Shown here: one piece after another, positions 17,843-28,500 of the stretch
Numbering within the stretch: position 1 is the stretch's first letter
How the letters are laid out: every line of letters begins with the position of its first letter
Origin: Yoonia vestfoldensis SKA53
Lineage (GTDB): Bacteria; Pseudomonadota; Alphaproteobacteria; Rhodobacterales; Rhodobacteraceae
Length of the DNA: 64,000 nucleotides
Assembly: GCF_000152785.1 (NCBI RefSeq)
Contig: NZ_CH672414.1
Location: forward strand, 1,862,639 to 1,926,638
Direction: 5' to 3'
The notes under the pieces: model-generated
What the model saw: the letters and a program-made list of their open reading frames with translations, nothing else
Databases searched by the model: none
What the model was told of the DNA's origin: nothing
Translations under genes and position numbers: made by a program

Positions 17843-18409
17843 GTGGCGGGTGCAGTCTTGCTGCTGGGCTGGGCGGCAGGCACGGCCGACGCAACCCAAA
17901 TCACCACCGTTGCGATTTATGCCGCAACACTGATCACAACCTTTGTCGCCTCGGCGGTCTATCACCTGACGCCGTGGCACAGCATCCGGCCCCTGTTGCG
18001 CCGCATCGATCACGCCGCAATCTATCTCAAGATTGCGGGGACCTATACGCCCTTGGTCGTGACGATCGGCAGCGGTTTTGCCTATCTGGTGCTGGCTTTG
18101 GTCTGGACGCTGGCGCTGATCGGCGTGGTGCTGAAATTGTTTTTCTGGCGCACGCCGGGGCGGTCCGGGCCAGCCCTGTATCTGGTCATGGGCTGGCTAA
18201 GCCCTCCGCTGATATGGTCGCTCTGGCCGGTCGTGCCATTGTCAACGATTGTCCTGATCGCCTTGGGCGGGTTGATCTATACGGCGGGGGTGCCATTTTA
18301 CGCCGCGCAGCGCCTGCGCTATGCGACAGCGATCTGGCATGGGTGCGTGGTCATTGCCTCGGCCTGCTTTTTCATCGCCATCGCCTCAGGCGTGGCCGCA
18401 CAGGGCTAA
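17843..18409 (+). CDS. HlyIII/PAQR-family membrane protein, start uncertain
   Basis: A 188-residue multi-span membrane protein of the hemolysin III (YqfA-like) family. SAVYHLTPWH, RRIDHAAIYLKIAGTYTPL and the late IWHGCVVIAS histidine match the family's metal-binding and transmembrane pattern. Starting at this GTG removes conserved sequence: the same frame upstream reads YPIPNRSERIADGTVHAAGV before a stop at 17747-17749, and holds no ATG, GTG, TTG or CTG. An ATC at 17771 lies 9 bases after CAGGAAA and may be a rare start codon. Otherwise the gene is 5'-damaged. Confidence 0.75.
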   Translation: MAGAVLLLGWAAGTADATQITTVAIYAATLITTFVASAVYHLTPWHSIRPLLRRIDHAAIYLKIAGTYTPLVVTIGSGFAYLVLALVWTLALIGVVLKLFFWRTPGRSGPALYLVMGWLSPPLIWSLWPVVPLSTIVLIALGGLIYTAGVPFYAAQRLRYATAIWHGCVVIASACFFIAIASGVAAQG

Positions 18410-19125
18410 AGCGTGGCTGCAACCTCGCGCACCACGCGCAGCCGGTCAGCATTGGCCGGATGCGTGCCAAGGAACCGGTTGCCCGGATCGGGGATGCGGA
18501 AAAAGAATTCCGATCCGCGCAACGGGTTGAACCCCGCCGCATGGGCGATGCGGGTGCCGGTGGCATCAGCCTCGAGTTCAAAGTTGCGCGAATAGGCGCG
18601 CGCGCCGACCGTGGCCCCCAATTGCTGGGCGGTCTGGACCGCATCGGGCGAATTGCCGCCCAAGGCCCCCGCCAGACTGCCGATCAGCGCCGCCCCCAGA
18701 ACCGCGTTTTGTTGTTGGCGCGCGATATGGCCTTCGATGTGATGCGCGGCTTCATGCGCCAGAACAAAGGCAATTTCATCGACGTTGCGCGCATCCGCGA
18801 TCAGCCGTTCGGTAAAAACGATGACAGGACGGCCGTTGCGGTCCAGCGTCTGATAGGCGTTCATCGGCGCGCCGATCCGGTCGTCCACAAGGATCAGGAA
18901 ATCGCAATTGCTGTTATTGCCGCGCTGCCGACATATCTGTTCGGCCACGGGTTCGATCCGTGTCACGGCAATACGGAAATTGACCATGACCTGACTGGCA
19001 GGCAGCAGCGCACCGCTGTCCACAGGCGGCTGGACGACCGGTGTCGCGCCCGTTGGTCGTGGCGCTGTGTCCATCGGCGCGCAGGCAGCCAGGATCAGGG
19101 CAAAAAGAACAGCGACCTGACGCAT
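18406..19125 (-). CDS. M48-family metalloprotease lipoprotein
   Basis: A 239-residue lipoprotein with signal MRQVAVLFALILAAC (cysteine 15). The zinc-protease motif HEAAHH is at residues 124-129, with a third ligand in FELEADATG (about 182-190). This is the M48/BepA-like arrangement of periplasmic proteases that clear misassembled outer-membrane proteins. A proline-rich linker follows the lipid anchor. It converges on the HlyIII-like gene with a 4-base overlap. Catalytic residues are intact. Confidence 0.88.
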   Translation of the reverse strand: MRQVAVLFALILAACAPMDTAPRPTGATPVVQPPVDSGALLPASQVMVNFRIAVTRIEPVAEQICRQRGNNSNCDFLILVDDRIGAPMNAYQTLDRNGRPVIVFTERLIADARNVDEIAFVLAHEAAHHIEGHIARQQQNAVLGAALIGSLAGALGGNSPDAVQTAQQLGATVGARAYSRNFELEADATGTRIAHAAGFNPLRGSEFFFRIPDPGNRFLGTHPANADRLRVVREVAATL

Positions 19126-19228
19126 AGAACACTCCGGTTGGAAACAGGATCACCGCGGACAATAGCATGTTGCCCCAGCCCTGCCAGTCACGATTGCTTG
19201 GCCCGCAATGTCCCGTTAGGCTTACCCC

Positions 19229-19462
19229 ATGTTTAGCATAGAACACGATTACGACGCGACCGTGGTTACCCTTGTCGACGAAGGCAAGGCACCGTTGCGC
19301 GAGGATGTGATCATCAACGCTTTTGATGATTGCGTCACCCTGACCCAATATGATCCGCGCAGCGATAGTGACGTGCAGATCACCATGTCCATGACGCAGC
19401 TGCGCGATCTGCAGGCCGCACTTGATTTGCCCGAAGGCATCTACCGGCTGCGCAAGACATGA
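19229..19462 (+). CDS. Conserved hypothetical small protein
   Basis: A 77-residue acidic protein with no signal peptide or membrane segment, alternating strands (ATVVTLVDEG, DVQITMSMTQ) and a C-terminal helix (LRDLQAALDLPEG). Its end overlaps the next gene's start by 4 bases (ATGA), so it is translationally coupled to the deacetylase-like hydrolase. That coupling is the only hint of its role. Confidence 0.7.
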   Translation: MFSIEHDYDATVVTLVDEGKAPLREDVIINAFDDCVTLTQYDPRSDSDVQITMSMTQLRDLQAALDLPEGIYRLRKT

Positions 19463-20562
19463 CGACCGGGTTTTTCTGGGATGAACGCTGTTTCTGGCAT
19501 GGCGGCGGCAATTACGCAGGCATGTTGCCGGTGGGCGGGCTGGTGCAGCCAATGAACGGTGGCTTGCCCGAAAGCCCTGAAACCAAGCGCCGGTTGAAAA
19601 ACCTGATCGCGGTGACAGGTCTGGCCCGTGATCTTGTGATGCGCGGGGCCGCACCCGCCACCACCGCCGATCTGTTGCGCGTGCATCCGGCCCATTATCT
19701 GGAGCGGTTCAAGGCGCTGTCGGACGCCGGTGGCGGCGAATTGGGCCGCCGCACGCCTTTTGGTCCCGGCGGATACGAGATTGCGGCGCTGTCGGCTGGG
19801 CTGGCCAAAGCCGCGCTCTTGGCTGTCCTTCAGGACGAGATGGACAATGCCTATGCGCTGTCACGCCCACCCGGCCATCATTGCCTGCCGGATTTTCCCA
19901 ACGGGTTTTGTCTTCTCAACAATATCGGCATCGCGATCGAGGCGGCGCGCGCGGCAGGGCTGGCGCAGCGTTTCGCGGTGCTGGATTGGGACGTGCATCA
20001 CGGCAACGGAACCGAGGCCATATTTTACGACCGCGCCGATGTGCTGACTGTTTCCATCCACCAAGACCGCAATTATCCGATGGATACCGGCGCTTTTGCC
20101 GACCGCGGCACGGGGGCGGGGGCCGGTTGCAACCTGAACATCCCCTTGCCACCCGGCACCGGGCACAAGGGATATCTGGCCGCGATGGACCGCCTAGCGC
20201 TGCCCGCGATCCGCGATTTCGCGCCAGACGTGCTGATCATCGCCTGCGGCTATGATGCAGCGGCGAACGACCCCTTGGGCCGGATGCTGGCTACGGCGGA
20301 TACATTCGCGCAGATGACCGCACGGGTGATGAAGCTTGCGCGCGATATCTGCGACGGGCGGTTGGTGATGGTACACGAAGGCGGCTATTCAGAAACCTAT
20401 GTGCCATTCTGCGGCCATGCCGTGTTACAAACGATGGCGGGCAGTACCGTTCACGCCCCCGACCCTTTTGCCGAGGTATTTCCGCTGCGCCAGCCCGACG
20501 CAGGGTTCGATGCCTATCTTGACACAGTGATCGACGATATGGCCGCGCATCTAACCGCATGA
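19459..20562 (+). CDS. Histone-deacetylase-family hydrolase
   Basis: A 367-residue zinc-dependent amidohydrolase of the arginase/deacetylase fold, related to bacterial acetylpolyamine and acetoin-utilisation (AcuC-like) deacetylases. Key residues are visible: RPPGHHCLPDFPNGFCLLNN (active-site histidine pair), LDWDVHHGNGTEAIF (zinc ligands D and H) and IIACGYDAAANDPLG (third ligand). The C-terminus has EGGYSETYVP with the usual glycine-glycine-tyrosine. The substrate is not determinable; polyamine or small-molecule deacetylation is more likely than histones. Confidence 0.9.
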   Translation: MTTGFFWDERCFWHGGGNYAGMLPVGGLVQPMNGGLPESPETKRRLKNLIAVTGLARDLVMRGAAPATTADLLRVHPAHYLERFKALSDAGGGELGRRTPFGPGGYEIAALSAGLAKAALLAVLQDEMDNAYALSRPPGHHCLPDFPNGFCLLNNIGIAIEAARAAGLAQRFAVLDWDVHHGNGTEAIFYDRADVLTVSIHQDRNYPMDTGAFADRGTGAGAGCNLNIPLPPGTGHKGYLAAMDRLALPAIRDFAPDVLIIACGYDAAANDPLGRMLATADTFAQMTARVMKLARDICDGRLVMVHEGGYSETYVPFCGHAVLQTMAGSTVHAPDPFAEVFPLRQPDAGFDAYLDTVIDDMAAHLTA

Positions 20563-20739
20563 CGATTTCACGCAGCATCGTAACCTGCGCAAAATGCGGC
20601 CTCAATCAAGCCTGAATTGTCCGCAAGGGTCACACCAAAAGGTCGTACAGCCCGCAGATCGCCAGCCGGATCCCGCCTGTCCCGTTGCCACCCGACCACC
20701 GACGCCCTATCACTTTCGCACCCATCCGCAGGAGCCACC

Positions 20740-21318
20740 ATGCCCACACCAAACCCCGAGGCACTTGCCTTTTTGTTGTCCCGCCGGTCGCGCCCGGCCA
20801 AGACCTTGACCACGCCAGTCCCCGATGCCGATGCGTTGGACACCCTGTTGACCGCCGCCGCGCGGACACCCGATCACGGCAAGCTGGAACCATGGCGGTT
20901 CATCGTGCTGACCAAGCCCGCCTTGATGCGTCTGGCAGGGCTGGTGGCTGCGCGCGGAACCGTGCTTGGCATCGACCCTGACCGCAGCGCCAAGGCCCAG
21001 GACCAATATGCGCAGGCTGATCTGGCGATTGCCGTGGTCAGCAGCCCCAAGCCATCCGACAAGATCCCCCAGATCGAACAGGTTTATTCGGCGGGCGCGG
21101 TTTGTCTGGCCTTGGTGAATGCCGCGCTGTCGGCGGGCTGGGGCGCAAACTGGCTGTCGGGCTGGCCCAGCCATGACCGCGACTTTATCCGCGATGGTCT
21201 GGGATTGGCCGACCATGAAAATATCGCCGGCCTGATCCATCTTGGCACCGAAACGAGCGCACCTCCCGACCGTCCACGACCCGATATTGCGGCGATCACC
21301 AGCTGGATGACCGCATGA
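20740..21318 (+). CDS. Nitroreductase family protein
   Basis: A 192-residue FMN-dependent oxidoreductase. The FMN-binding start FLLSRRSRPAKTL, AARTPDHGKLEPWRFIVL, and the C-terminal GWGANWLSGWPS and GLIHLGTET match the YdjA-like nitroreductase branch. The ATG at 20740 follows CAGGAG by 5 bases, while upstream codons from 20617 are not conserved. It overlaps the EI24-like gene by 4 bases (ATGA). The physiological substrate is unknown. Confidence 0.88.
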   Translation: MPTPNPEALAFLLSRRSRPAKTLTTPVPDADALDTLLTAAARTPDHGKLEPWRFIVLTKPALMRLAGLVAARGTVLGIDPDRSAKAQDQYAQADLAIAVVSSPKPSDKIPQIEQVYSAGAVCLALVNAALSAGWGANWLSGWPSHDRDFIRDGLGLADHENIAGLIHLGTETSAPPDRPRPDIAAITSWMTA

Positions 21319-22001
21319 TCCTGTCATCCTTCCTGCTGGCGCTGGCGCAAGTGTCAGACCCGCGTTTTCGCAGCGTGCTGTGGCGGGGGATCGGGCTGAC
21401 GATCGCGCTGCTGGTGGGAATCTATGCAGGTCTGCTGTGGCTGATCGCAGTACTGACCGCCGAACCGGTCACTTTGCCCGGCGTTGGGCAAATCACCTGG
21501 CTGGGTGATCTGCTCAGCTGGGGGTCGCTGGGGCTGATGATCCTGCTATCGGTCTTCTTGATGGTGCCTGTCGCATCCGCCATCACATCGCTATTTCTGG
21601 ACGAGGTGGCGCAAGCCGTCGAAGACACCCATTTCCCCGACCTACCACCGATGCCACCCATAGGCTTTTTCGAGGGGCTGCGCGATACGATCAGCTTTCT
21701 TGGCCTGCTGATTGCAGCCAATCTGCTGGCCTTCGGGGTCTATGCGATGTTGCCTTTCGCGGCGTTCTTTATCTTCTACGCGCTGAACGGATTCCTGCTG
21801 GGGCGGGAATATTTCCAGCTGGCGGCCATGCGCCGGATCGGGCGGGTTGATGCCCGGGCCATGGCCAAACGCCACCAAGGCACGATCTGGATCGCCGGTT
21901 GCCTGATGGCGGTGCCGCTGTCAGTCCCGTTTATCAACCTGTTGATCCCGGTGCTGGGGGCTGCGACATTCACCCACCTGTTCCACAAGCTCAGTCGCTG
22001 A
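21315..22001 (+). CDS. EI24/CysZ-like membrane protein
   Basis: A 228-residue membrane protein with four strongly hydrophobic regions (residues about 15-45, 55-85, 110-155 and 190-220). The FLDEVAQAVEDTHFPDLPP and LNGFLLGREYFQLAAMRR segments are typical of the EI24 domain family, to which the sulfate permease CysZ belongs. Sulfate transport is therefore possible but not proven. It starts inside the nitroreductase stop and converges with the DUF1467 gene with 11 bases of overlap. Confidence 0.85.
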   Translation: MILSSFLLALAQVSDPRFRSVLWRGIGLTIALLVGIYAGLLWLIAVLTAEPVTLPGVGQITWLGDLLSWGSLGLMILLSVFLMVPVASAITSLFLDEVAQAVEDTHFPDLPPMPPIGFFEGLRDTISFLGLLIAANLLAFGVYAMLPFAAFFIFYALNGFLLGREYFQLAAMRRIGRVDARAMAKRHQGTIWIAGCLMAVPLSVPFINLLIPVLGAATFTHLFHKLSR

Positions 22002-22275
22002 CGACGGCTGGCCCCATCCGGTCGAACATGTCGATGTCACGCACGGAAATCACGCCTGACAAAATGACCGCCGTGATGATGCACCACAAAGGCAGCGCCC
22101 AATAGGTGGTGATCTTCGCCTTGCGGCCGACCTGGCCATCGGCTGGGGCCGAAGCGTGGGTCCCCGGCACGATCTCGCCCGCGTCACCTTGGCTAACCAT
22201 GCGCAGCGGTAGGACGATGAAAAACACCATCGACCAGATGACCATAAACAAAACGATACCAGATGTGATAGCCAA
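21991..22275 (-). CDS. DUF1467 family membrane protein
   Basis: A 94-residue protein with two membrane spans (ITSGIVLFMVIWSMVFFIVLPL and ITTYWALPLWCIITAVILSG), joined by a polar loop with GEIVPGTHASAPADG. This matches DUF1467, a small alphaproteobacterial family often found beside methylmalonyl-CoA epimerase, as here (39 bases downstream of it on the same strand). The function is unknown. Confidence 0.85.
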   Translation of the reverse strand: MAITSGIVLFMVIWSMVFFIVLPLRMVSQGDAGEIVPGTHASAPADGQVGRKAKITTYWALPLWCIITAVILSGVISVRDIDMFDRMGPAVVSD

Positions 22276-22314
22276 GTCGTTTCCTTTCGCTGTTATGATC
22301 CAGATACGCCGATT

Positions 22315-22719
22315 TCAGACCTGTTCAAGCTCGATCAGGCAACCGTTGAAATCCTTGGGGTGCAAAAACAGCACAGGCTTGCCATGCGCGCCGATCTTGG
22401 GCGCACCCCCGCCCAGCACGCGCGCGCCTTGGTCCAGCAGGTGATCGCGTGCAACCAAGATGTCATCTACCTCGTAACAGATGTGGTGAATACCACCCGA
22501 AGGATTCTTGTCTAGAAAACCCTGAATCGGCGATTGATCGCCCAACGGGTACAGCAATTCGATCTTGGTGTTCGGCAGCGTGATGAAAACCACGGTGACG
22601 CCGTGATCCGGCTCATCCTGCGGCGCGCCGACATCGGCCCCCAGCATCTGGCGGTACTGGTCGCTGGCCGCGACCAGATCAGGTACGGCGATGGCAACAT
22701 GGTTCAAGCGTCCGATCAT
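22315..22719 (-). CDS. mce: Methylmalonyl-CoA epimerase
   Basis: A 134-residue vicinal-oxygen-chelate (glyoxalase-fold) enzyme interconverting R- and S-methylmalonyl-CoA. Metal-binding and family residues are in MIGRLNHVAIAVPDL, GIHHICYEVDDI and FLHPKDFNGCLIELEQ. The ATG at 22719 follows a perfect GGAGG 6 bases upstream; codons beyond it are not conserved. With MeaB at 3277-4272 it supports a working methylmalonyl-CoA branch, for example of the ethylmalonyl-CoA pathway or propionate use. Confidence 0.95.
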   Translation of the reverse strand: MIGRLNHVAIAVPDLVAASDQYRQMLGADVGAPQDEPDHGVTVVFITLPNTKIELLYPLGDQSPIQGFLDKNPSGGIHHICYEVDDILVARDHLLDQGARVLGGGAPKIGAHGKPVLFLHPKDFNGCLIELEQV

Positions 22720-22847
22720 GGCGATCCTCCTTTGTGTGATTTTGTTATGCCGCAGCGCCGCGCAGCGCGCAACGCGCGTCGGCCTTAAGGCTACGTTCAC
22801 CCTATCCTGCCCAAACTACAGCAGCGCCAGTGAAAGGACGAATCGCC

Positions 22848-23564
22848 ATGGACACAACCGACAGCATCTTGCTTGCCCGTACACCGACAGCGCAACGCCC
22901 CCTGTTGGGGCTGACAGTGCTGCTTGTCGAAGACAGCCGTTTTGCAAGCGAAGCCGTGCGCCTGCTTTGTCTGCGGTCGGGCGCACGTATCCGGCGCGCC
23001 GACAGCCTGCAAACGGCGCAGCGGCATCTGGCGGTCTATCGACCCTCGGTCTGCCTGGTTGATCTGGGGCTGCCAGACGGGTCGGGGTTGGACCTGATCG
23101 GCAGCCTGGCGCGCGCCACGCCGCGCATTCCGGTGATCATCGGCACCAGCGGGGATGAAACGGCGCATGATGCGGTGATCCGCGCAGGTGCTGACGGGTT
23201 TCTGGCGAAACCGATCGATAATCTGGCAGCCTTTCAGACCGCGATTCTGCAACACCTGCCTGCGGACAGACAACCACCCGGGCCGCGCGCCTTGCCCGAC
23301 GAACGGGTGGTGCCGGACCGGATCGCCTTGCGTGATGACCTGTCACAGGTCGCGCATCTGCTTGGCCAGCCCGAACCAAACCGATCACTGCCCTATGTCA
23401 TGCAATTTTTGGGCGACGTGGCGCGCAATGGCAAGGACAGTGATCTGTCGCGTGCCGTGCGCGCCGTGGAAATCACGCGCAACCGGTCACAAAACCCGCA
23501 TGCTGATATCGCGGCGCTGTCGCAACTGGTGCAACAGCGCCTTGCGGCAGGCGGGCCGATTTAG
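22848..23564 (+). CDS. Response regulator receiver protein with unassigned C-terminal region
   Basis: A 238-residue protein. Residues about 22-140 form a receiver domain with VEDS (acidic pocket), phospho-acceptor D72 in [18 protein letters not shown] and FLAKPID (conserved lysine). The C-terminal 95 residues are helical and have no recognised DNA-binding or enzymatic motif, so it may act by protein interaction. The ATG at 22848 is 6 bases after AAAGGACG. No histidine kinase is adjacent. It ends 4 bases inside the convergent aspS. Confidence 0.85.
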   Translation: MDTTDSILLARTPTAQRPLLGLTVLLVEDSRFASEAVRLLCLRSGARIRRADSLQTAQRHLAVYRPSVCLVDLGLPDGSGLDLIGSLARATPRIPVIIGTSGDETAHDAVIRAGADGFLAKPIDNLAAFQTAILQHLPADRQPPGPRALPDERVVPDRIALRDDLSQVAHLLGQPEPNRSLPYVMQFLGDVARNGKDSDLSRAVRAVEITRNRSQNPHADIAALSQLVQQRLAAGGPI

Positions 23565-25339
23565 CTTTCGGGCGGCACGACGCGCAGGCGCAATTCGCGC
23601 AATTGTTCGTTCATCGGCTCGCTTGGCGCGCCCATCATCAGGTCTTCGGCACGCTGGTTCATCGGGAACATGATGACCTCGCGGATGTTGGACGCGTCGG
23701 CCAGCAGCATTACGATCCGGTCAATCCCCGCCGCACAGCCGCCGTGTGGTGGCGCGCCGTATTGGAACGCGTTGACCATGCCGCCGAACCGCTTGCGCAC
23801 CTCGTCCTCGCCATAGCCCGCGATCTCGAAGGCCTTGAACATGATCTCGGGCTTGTGGTTGCGGATCGCGCCCGACACCAGTTCATAGCCATTGCAGGCC
23901 AGATCATATTGATAGCCCCGCACGGCCAAAGGATCGCCCGACAACGCCTCCATCCCGCCTTGCGGCATGGAAAACGGGTTATGTTCGAAATCGATCTTGC
24001 CGGTTTCGGCGTCCTGTTCGTAGATCGGGAAATCGACGATCCAGGCAAAGGCGAAACGGTCCTTGTCGGTCAGCCCCAATTCGTCACCAATCACGGTGCG
24101 CGCGCGGCCCGCCACTGCCTCGAACGCCTTGGGCTTGCCACCAAGGAAAAATGCCGCGTCGCCAAGGCCAAGCCCCAGCTGCTGGCGGATCGCCTCGGTC
24201 CGTTCAGGCCCGATGTTCTTGGCAAGAGGGCCTGCGGCCTCCATGCCTTCGCCCTGATCGCGCCAGAAAATATAGCCCATCCCAGGCAGCCCTTCTTTCT
24301 GGGCAAAGGCGTTCATGCGGTCGCAAAACTTGCGCGACCCGCCTGTCGGCGCGGGAATGGCGCGGATTTCGGTGCCGTCCTGCTCCAGCAGCTTGGCAAA
24401 AATCGCAAACCCAGAGTCGCGGAAATGGTCGCTGACGACCTGCATCTTGATCGGGTTGCGCAGGTCGGGCTTGTCGGTGCCATACCATAGGGCCGCATCT
24501 TTATAGGAAATCTGCTCCCATGTCTGGTCGACTTTGCGCCCGCCGCCGAATTCCTCAAAAACTCCGCCGATCACTGGCTGGATCGTATCGAACACGTCCT
24601 GCTGCGTGACAAACGACATTTCCAAGTCCAACTGGTAGAAATCCGTAGGCGAGCGGTCCGCACGCGGGTCTTCATCTCGAAAACACGGCGCAATCTGGAA
24701 ATATTTGTCATAGCCCGACACCATGATCAGCTGCTTGAACTGCTGGGGGGCCTGCGGCAGCGCGTAAAACTTGCCCGGATGCAGGCGGCTTGGCACCAGA
24801 AAATCCCGCGCGCCTTCGGGGCTGGATGCGGTGATGATCGGCGTCTGGTATTCGCGGAACCCCTTGTCCCACATCCGCCGCCGCATCGAGGCGACGACAT
24901 CGGACCGCAGCTTCATGTTGCTCTGCATCGCCTCGCGGCGCAGGTCCAGATACCGGTACTTCAGCCGCGTTTCCTCGGGGTATTCCTGATCGCCGAACAC
25001 CATCAGCGGCAATTCCTTTGCCGCACCCAGTACTTCGACCTCGCGGATGAATACCTCGATCTCGCCGGTGGGCAGCTTGGGGTTCACCAGTGACGCATCC
25101 CGCGCCTTCACTTCGCCGTCAATCCGGATGCAATATTCCGACCGCAGCTTTTCGACATCGGCAAAGGCCGCGGAATCAGGGTCACAAAGCACCTGCGTGA
25201 TCCCGTAATGGTCGCGCAAGTCGATGAACAGGATGCCGCCGTGATCACGCACACGATTGACCCAGCCGGACAGACGCACGGTTTTGCCAACATCGGCGGC
25301 GGTCAGATCGGCACAGGTATGGCTGCGATAGGCGTGCAT
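23561..25339 (-). CDS. aspS: Aspartate--tRNA ligase
   Basis: A 592-residue class II aminoacyl-tRNA synthetase. The N-terminal anticodon-binding OB fold starts [12 protein letters not shown] and has [15 protein letters not shown]. Motif 2 is [24 protein letters not shown], and motif 3 is [16 protein letters not shown]. The bacterial GAD insert lies between them. The ATG at 25339 follows AAAGGA; a longer open frame runs through a dispersed repeat and is not coding. A TTGACA-N17-TGTATC promoter lies 35-63 bases upstream. It may be a non-discriminating AspRS if AsnS is absent, which this window cannot show. Confidence 0.97.
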   Translation of the reverse strand: MHAYRSHTCADLTAADVGKTVRLSGWVNRVRDHGGILFIDLRDHYGITQVLCDPDSAAFADVEKLRSEYCIRIDGEVKARDASLVNPKLPTGEIEVFIREVEVLGAAKELPLMVFGDQEYPEETRLKYRYLDLRREAMQSNMKLRSDVVASMRRRMWDKGFREYQTPIITASSPEGARDFLVPSRLHPGKFYALPQAPQQFKQLIMVSGYDKYFQIAPCFRDEDPRADRSPTDFYQLDLEMSFVTQQDVFDTIQPVIGGVFEEFGGGRKVDQTWEQISYKDAALWYGTDKPDLRNPIKMQVVSDHFRDSGFAIFAKLLEQDGTEIRAIPAPTGGSRKFCDRMNAFAQKEGLPGMGYIFWRDQGEGMEAAGPLAKNIGPERTEAIRQQLGLGLGDAAFFLGGKPKAFEAVAGRARTVIGDELGLTDKDRFAFAWIVDFPIYEQDAETGKIDFEHNPFSMPQGGMEALSGDPLAVRGYQYDLACNGYELVSGAIRNHKPEIMFKAFEIAGYGEDEVRKRFGGMVNAFQYGAPPHGGCAAGIDRIVMLLADASNIREVIMFPMNQRAEDLMMGAPSEPMNEQLRELRLRVVPPES

Positions 25340-25373
25340 GGCTTGGTCCTTTGGCGAAAATACAGGCCCGCCC

Positions 25374-25402
25374 GATACACCCCTTTGGCCCGTCCGTGTC
25401 AA
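25374..25402 (-). promoter_or_regulatory. Candidate aspS promoter
   Basis: On the minus strand a perfect -35 TTGACA (25397-25402) is separated by 17 bases from TGTATC (25374-25379). The start of transcription would be about 30 bases before aspS. Confidence 0.55.
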
Positions 25403-25408
25403 CCACTG

Positions 25409-25441
25409 CTTCGCTTTGGTCAAAATACTCCCGCCGGAGGC
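25409..25441 (-). repeat. Dispersed GCCTCCGGCGGG-type repeat, copy 2
   Basis: Read on the minus strand it carries GCCTCCGGCGGGAGTATTTT and then a TTTGACCAAAGCGAAG end. It differs from copy 1 and the ileS copy by a single base over the first 24 positions. It sits between the divergent aspS and carB promoters. Confidence 0.75.
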
Positions 25442-25463
25442 GTCAAAATCAGCAGATTTTGAC
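25442..25463. repeat. Perfect hairpin next to repeat copy 2
   Basis: GTCAAAATC-AGCA-GATTTTGAC is a 9-bp perfect stem with a 4-base loop, directly joined to repeat copy 2 and probably part of the same mobile-type unit. Confidence 0.7.
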
Positions 25464-25490
25464 TTTGCACCCATTCGCCCACGCAAAGCC

Positions 25491-25518
25491 TTGCACCTGC
25501 GCGCGTCATCCCTATAAC
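25491..25518 (+). promoter_or_regulatory. Candidate carB promoter
   Basis: TTGCAC (25491-25496), a 16-base spacer, then TATAAC (25513-25518), 33 bases before the carB ATG. The leader would be about 25 bases, too short for attenuation. Confidence 0.55.
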
Positions 25519-25550
25519 CCACGACAATTTGCACATCAGGGGGCAGTACG

Positions 25551-28500
25551 ATGCCAAAGCGGACCGACATCAAATCGATCATGATCATTGGCGCGGGTCC
25601 CATTATTATCGGGCAGGCCTGCGAATTTGACTATTCCGGCGCACAGGCCTGCAAGGCACTGCGCGAAGAAGGGTATCGGGTCATCCTCGTCAACTCGAAC
25701 CCCGCCACGATCATGACCGATCCGGGGCTGGCGGACGCCACCTATATCGAACCGATCACGCCGGAAATCGTCGCCAAGATCATCGAAAAAGAACGCCCCG
25801 ATGCTTTGCTGCCCACGATGGGCGGGCAGACCGGCCTAAACACGTCGTTGGCGCTGGCCGATATGGGGGTGCTTGAAAAATTCGGGGTCGAGATGATCGG
25901 CGCGAAACGCGAAGCGATCGAAATGGCCGAAGACCGCAAGCTGTTCCGCGAGGCGATGGACCGGCTTGGCATCGAAAACCCCAAGGCCACGATCATCACC
26001 GCCCCCAAGGGCGAAAACGGCAAGCGTGACATCAAGGCCGGTCTGCAACTGGCCATCGACGCCATCGAATATGTTGGCCTGCCCGCGATCATCCGCCCCG
26101 CCTTTACCCTTGGCGGCACGGGCGGCGGTGTCGCCTATAACCGTGAACAATATGAACATTTCTGCCGCACAGGCATGGAGGCATCCCCCGTCGGGCAAAT
26201 TCTGGTCGATGAATCCCTGCTCGGCTGGAAAGAATTCGAGATGGAGGTCGTGCGCGACAAGGCCGACAATGCCATCATCGTTTGCGCCATCGAAAACGTC
26301 GATCCGATGGGCGTGCATACCGGCGACAGTATCACCGTTGCCCCTGCGCTGACCCTGACGGACAAGGAATACCAGATCATGCGCAACGGCAGCATCGCCG
26401 TTTTGCGTGAAATTGGTGTCGAAACCGGCGGGTCCAACGTGCAATGGGCGATCAACCCCGCCGATGGCCGCATGGTGGTGATCGAGATGAACCCGCGGGT
26501 GTCACGCTCCTCCGCGCTGGCGTCCAAGGCCACAGGTTTCCCGATTGCGAAAATTGCCGCGAAACTGGCGGTGGGTTATACGCTGGACGAGTTGGACAAT
26601 GACATCACCGGCGTCACACCTGCGTCGTTCGAGCCGACCATTGACTATGTCGTCACGAAAATTCCGCGCTTTGCATTTGAAAAATTCGCAGGCTCTGAAC
26701 CGCACCTGACCACCGCGATGAAATCGGTGGGTGAGGCGATGGCGATTGGCCGCACCTTCCACGAATCGATGCAAAAGGCGCTGGCGTCGCTGGAAACCGG
26801 CCTGACCGGCTTTGACGAAATCACCATCCCCGGTGCGCCTGACGCTGCCGCGATTACCAAAGCACTGGCGCAACAGACCCCCGACCGCATCCGTGTGATT
26901 GCCCAAGCCATGCGCCACGGCATGTCCGATGATGACATCCACGCTGTCACCAAATTCGACCCGTGGTTTCTGGCCCGTATCCGCGAGATCATCGACGCAG
27001 AGGCCGAGATTCGCAAAAACGGCCTGCCCGTGACGGAAACCGGCCTGCGCAAAATCAAGATGATGGGCTTCACCGATGCCCGCCTTGCCACGCTGACAGG
27101 CCGGACCGAGGATAACGTGCGCCGCGCGCGCCACAATCTGGGCGTGACGGCCGTGTTCAAGCGCATCGACACCTGCGGCGCCGAATTCGAAGCGCAGACG
27201 CCCTATATGTATTCGACCTATGAAACCCCCGTCATGGGCGATGTGGAATGCGAGGCACGCCCATCAGATCGTAAAAAGGTGGTCATCCTTGGCGGCGGGC
27301 CGAACCGGATCGGGCAGGGGATCGAATTTGATTATTGCTGCTGTCATGCCTGCTATGCCCTGACTGATCAGGGCTATGAAACGATCATGATCAACTGCAA
27401 CCCCGAAACCGTGTCGACCGATTATGACACCTCGGACCGGCTCTATTTCGAACCGCTGACCTTTGAACATGTGATGGAAATCCTGCGGGTAGAACAGGAA
27501 AACGGCGTGCTGCACGGCGTGATCGTGCAATTCGGCGGGCAGACCCCGCTGAAACTCGCCAATGCCTTGCACGAGGCTGGCATCCCGATCCTTGGCACCA
27601 CGCCTGATGCAATCGATCTGGCCGAAGACCGTGAACGGTTCCAGCAATTGGTGCAGAAACTGGGGCTGAAACAGCCCGTCAACGGTATCGCCCATTCGGA
27701 TGCCGAAGCATTTGAAATTGCCAAAACCATCGGTTTCCCGCTGGTGATCCGCCCGTCCTATGTGCTGGGGGGCCGCGCGATGGAAATCGTGCGCGATCAG
27801 GCGCAATTGGAACGCTATATTTCCGAAGCTGTGGTCGTATCCGGCGATAGCCCCGTACTGCTGGACAGCTATTTGTCCGGCGCTGTCGAGGTAGATGTCG
27901 ATTGCCTGTCTGATGGTGAAAACACCCATGTCGCGGGAATCATGCAGCATATCGAAGAGGCAGGCGTCCATTCCGGTGACAGCGCCTGTTCCCTGCCGCC
28001 CTATTCACTGTCTGCGGCAATGATCGCGGAAATCCGCAGCCAGACCGAAAAGCTGGCCCGCGCGCTGCATGTTGTCGGCCTGATGAACATCCAGTTCGCG
28101 GTGAAAAACGAAGAGGTTTACCTGATCGAGGTGAACCCGCGCGCATCGCGCACCGTGCCGTTTGTGGCCAAGGCCACGGATAGCGCCATCGCGTCCATTG
28201 CTGCGCGGTTGATGGCGGGTGAACCTTTGTCCAACTTCCCGCTGCGCGCGCCTTATCCGGCATCGGAAAACCCGATGGATGTGCTGCCCTTGGGCGATGC
28301 CTTTACGTTGGCCGACCCCAACACGCCGTGGTTTTCGGTGAAAGAGGCCGTTTTGCCCTTTGCCCGTTTCCCCGGCGTCGATACGATCCTTGGGCCTGAA
28401 ATGCGCTCCACCGGCGAAGTCATGGGCTGGGACCGGTCATTCCCGCGCGCGTTTCTCAAGGCGCAGATGGGCGCTGGCACCAATCTGCCTGAAACCGGCA

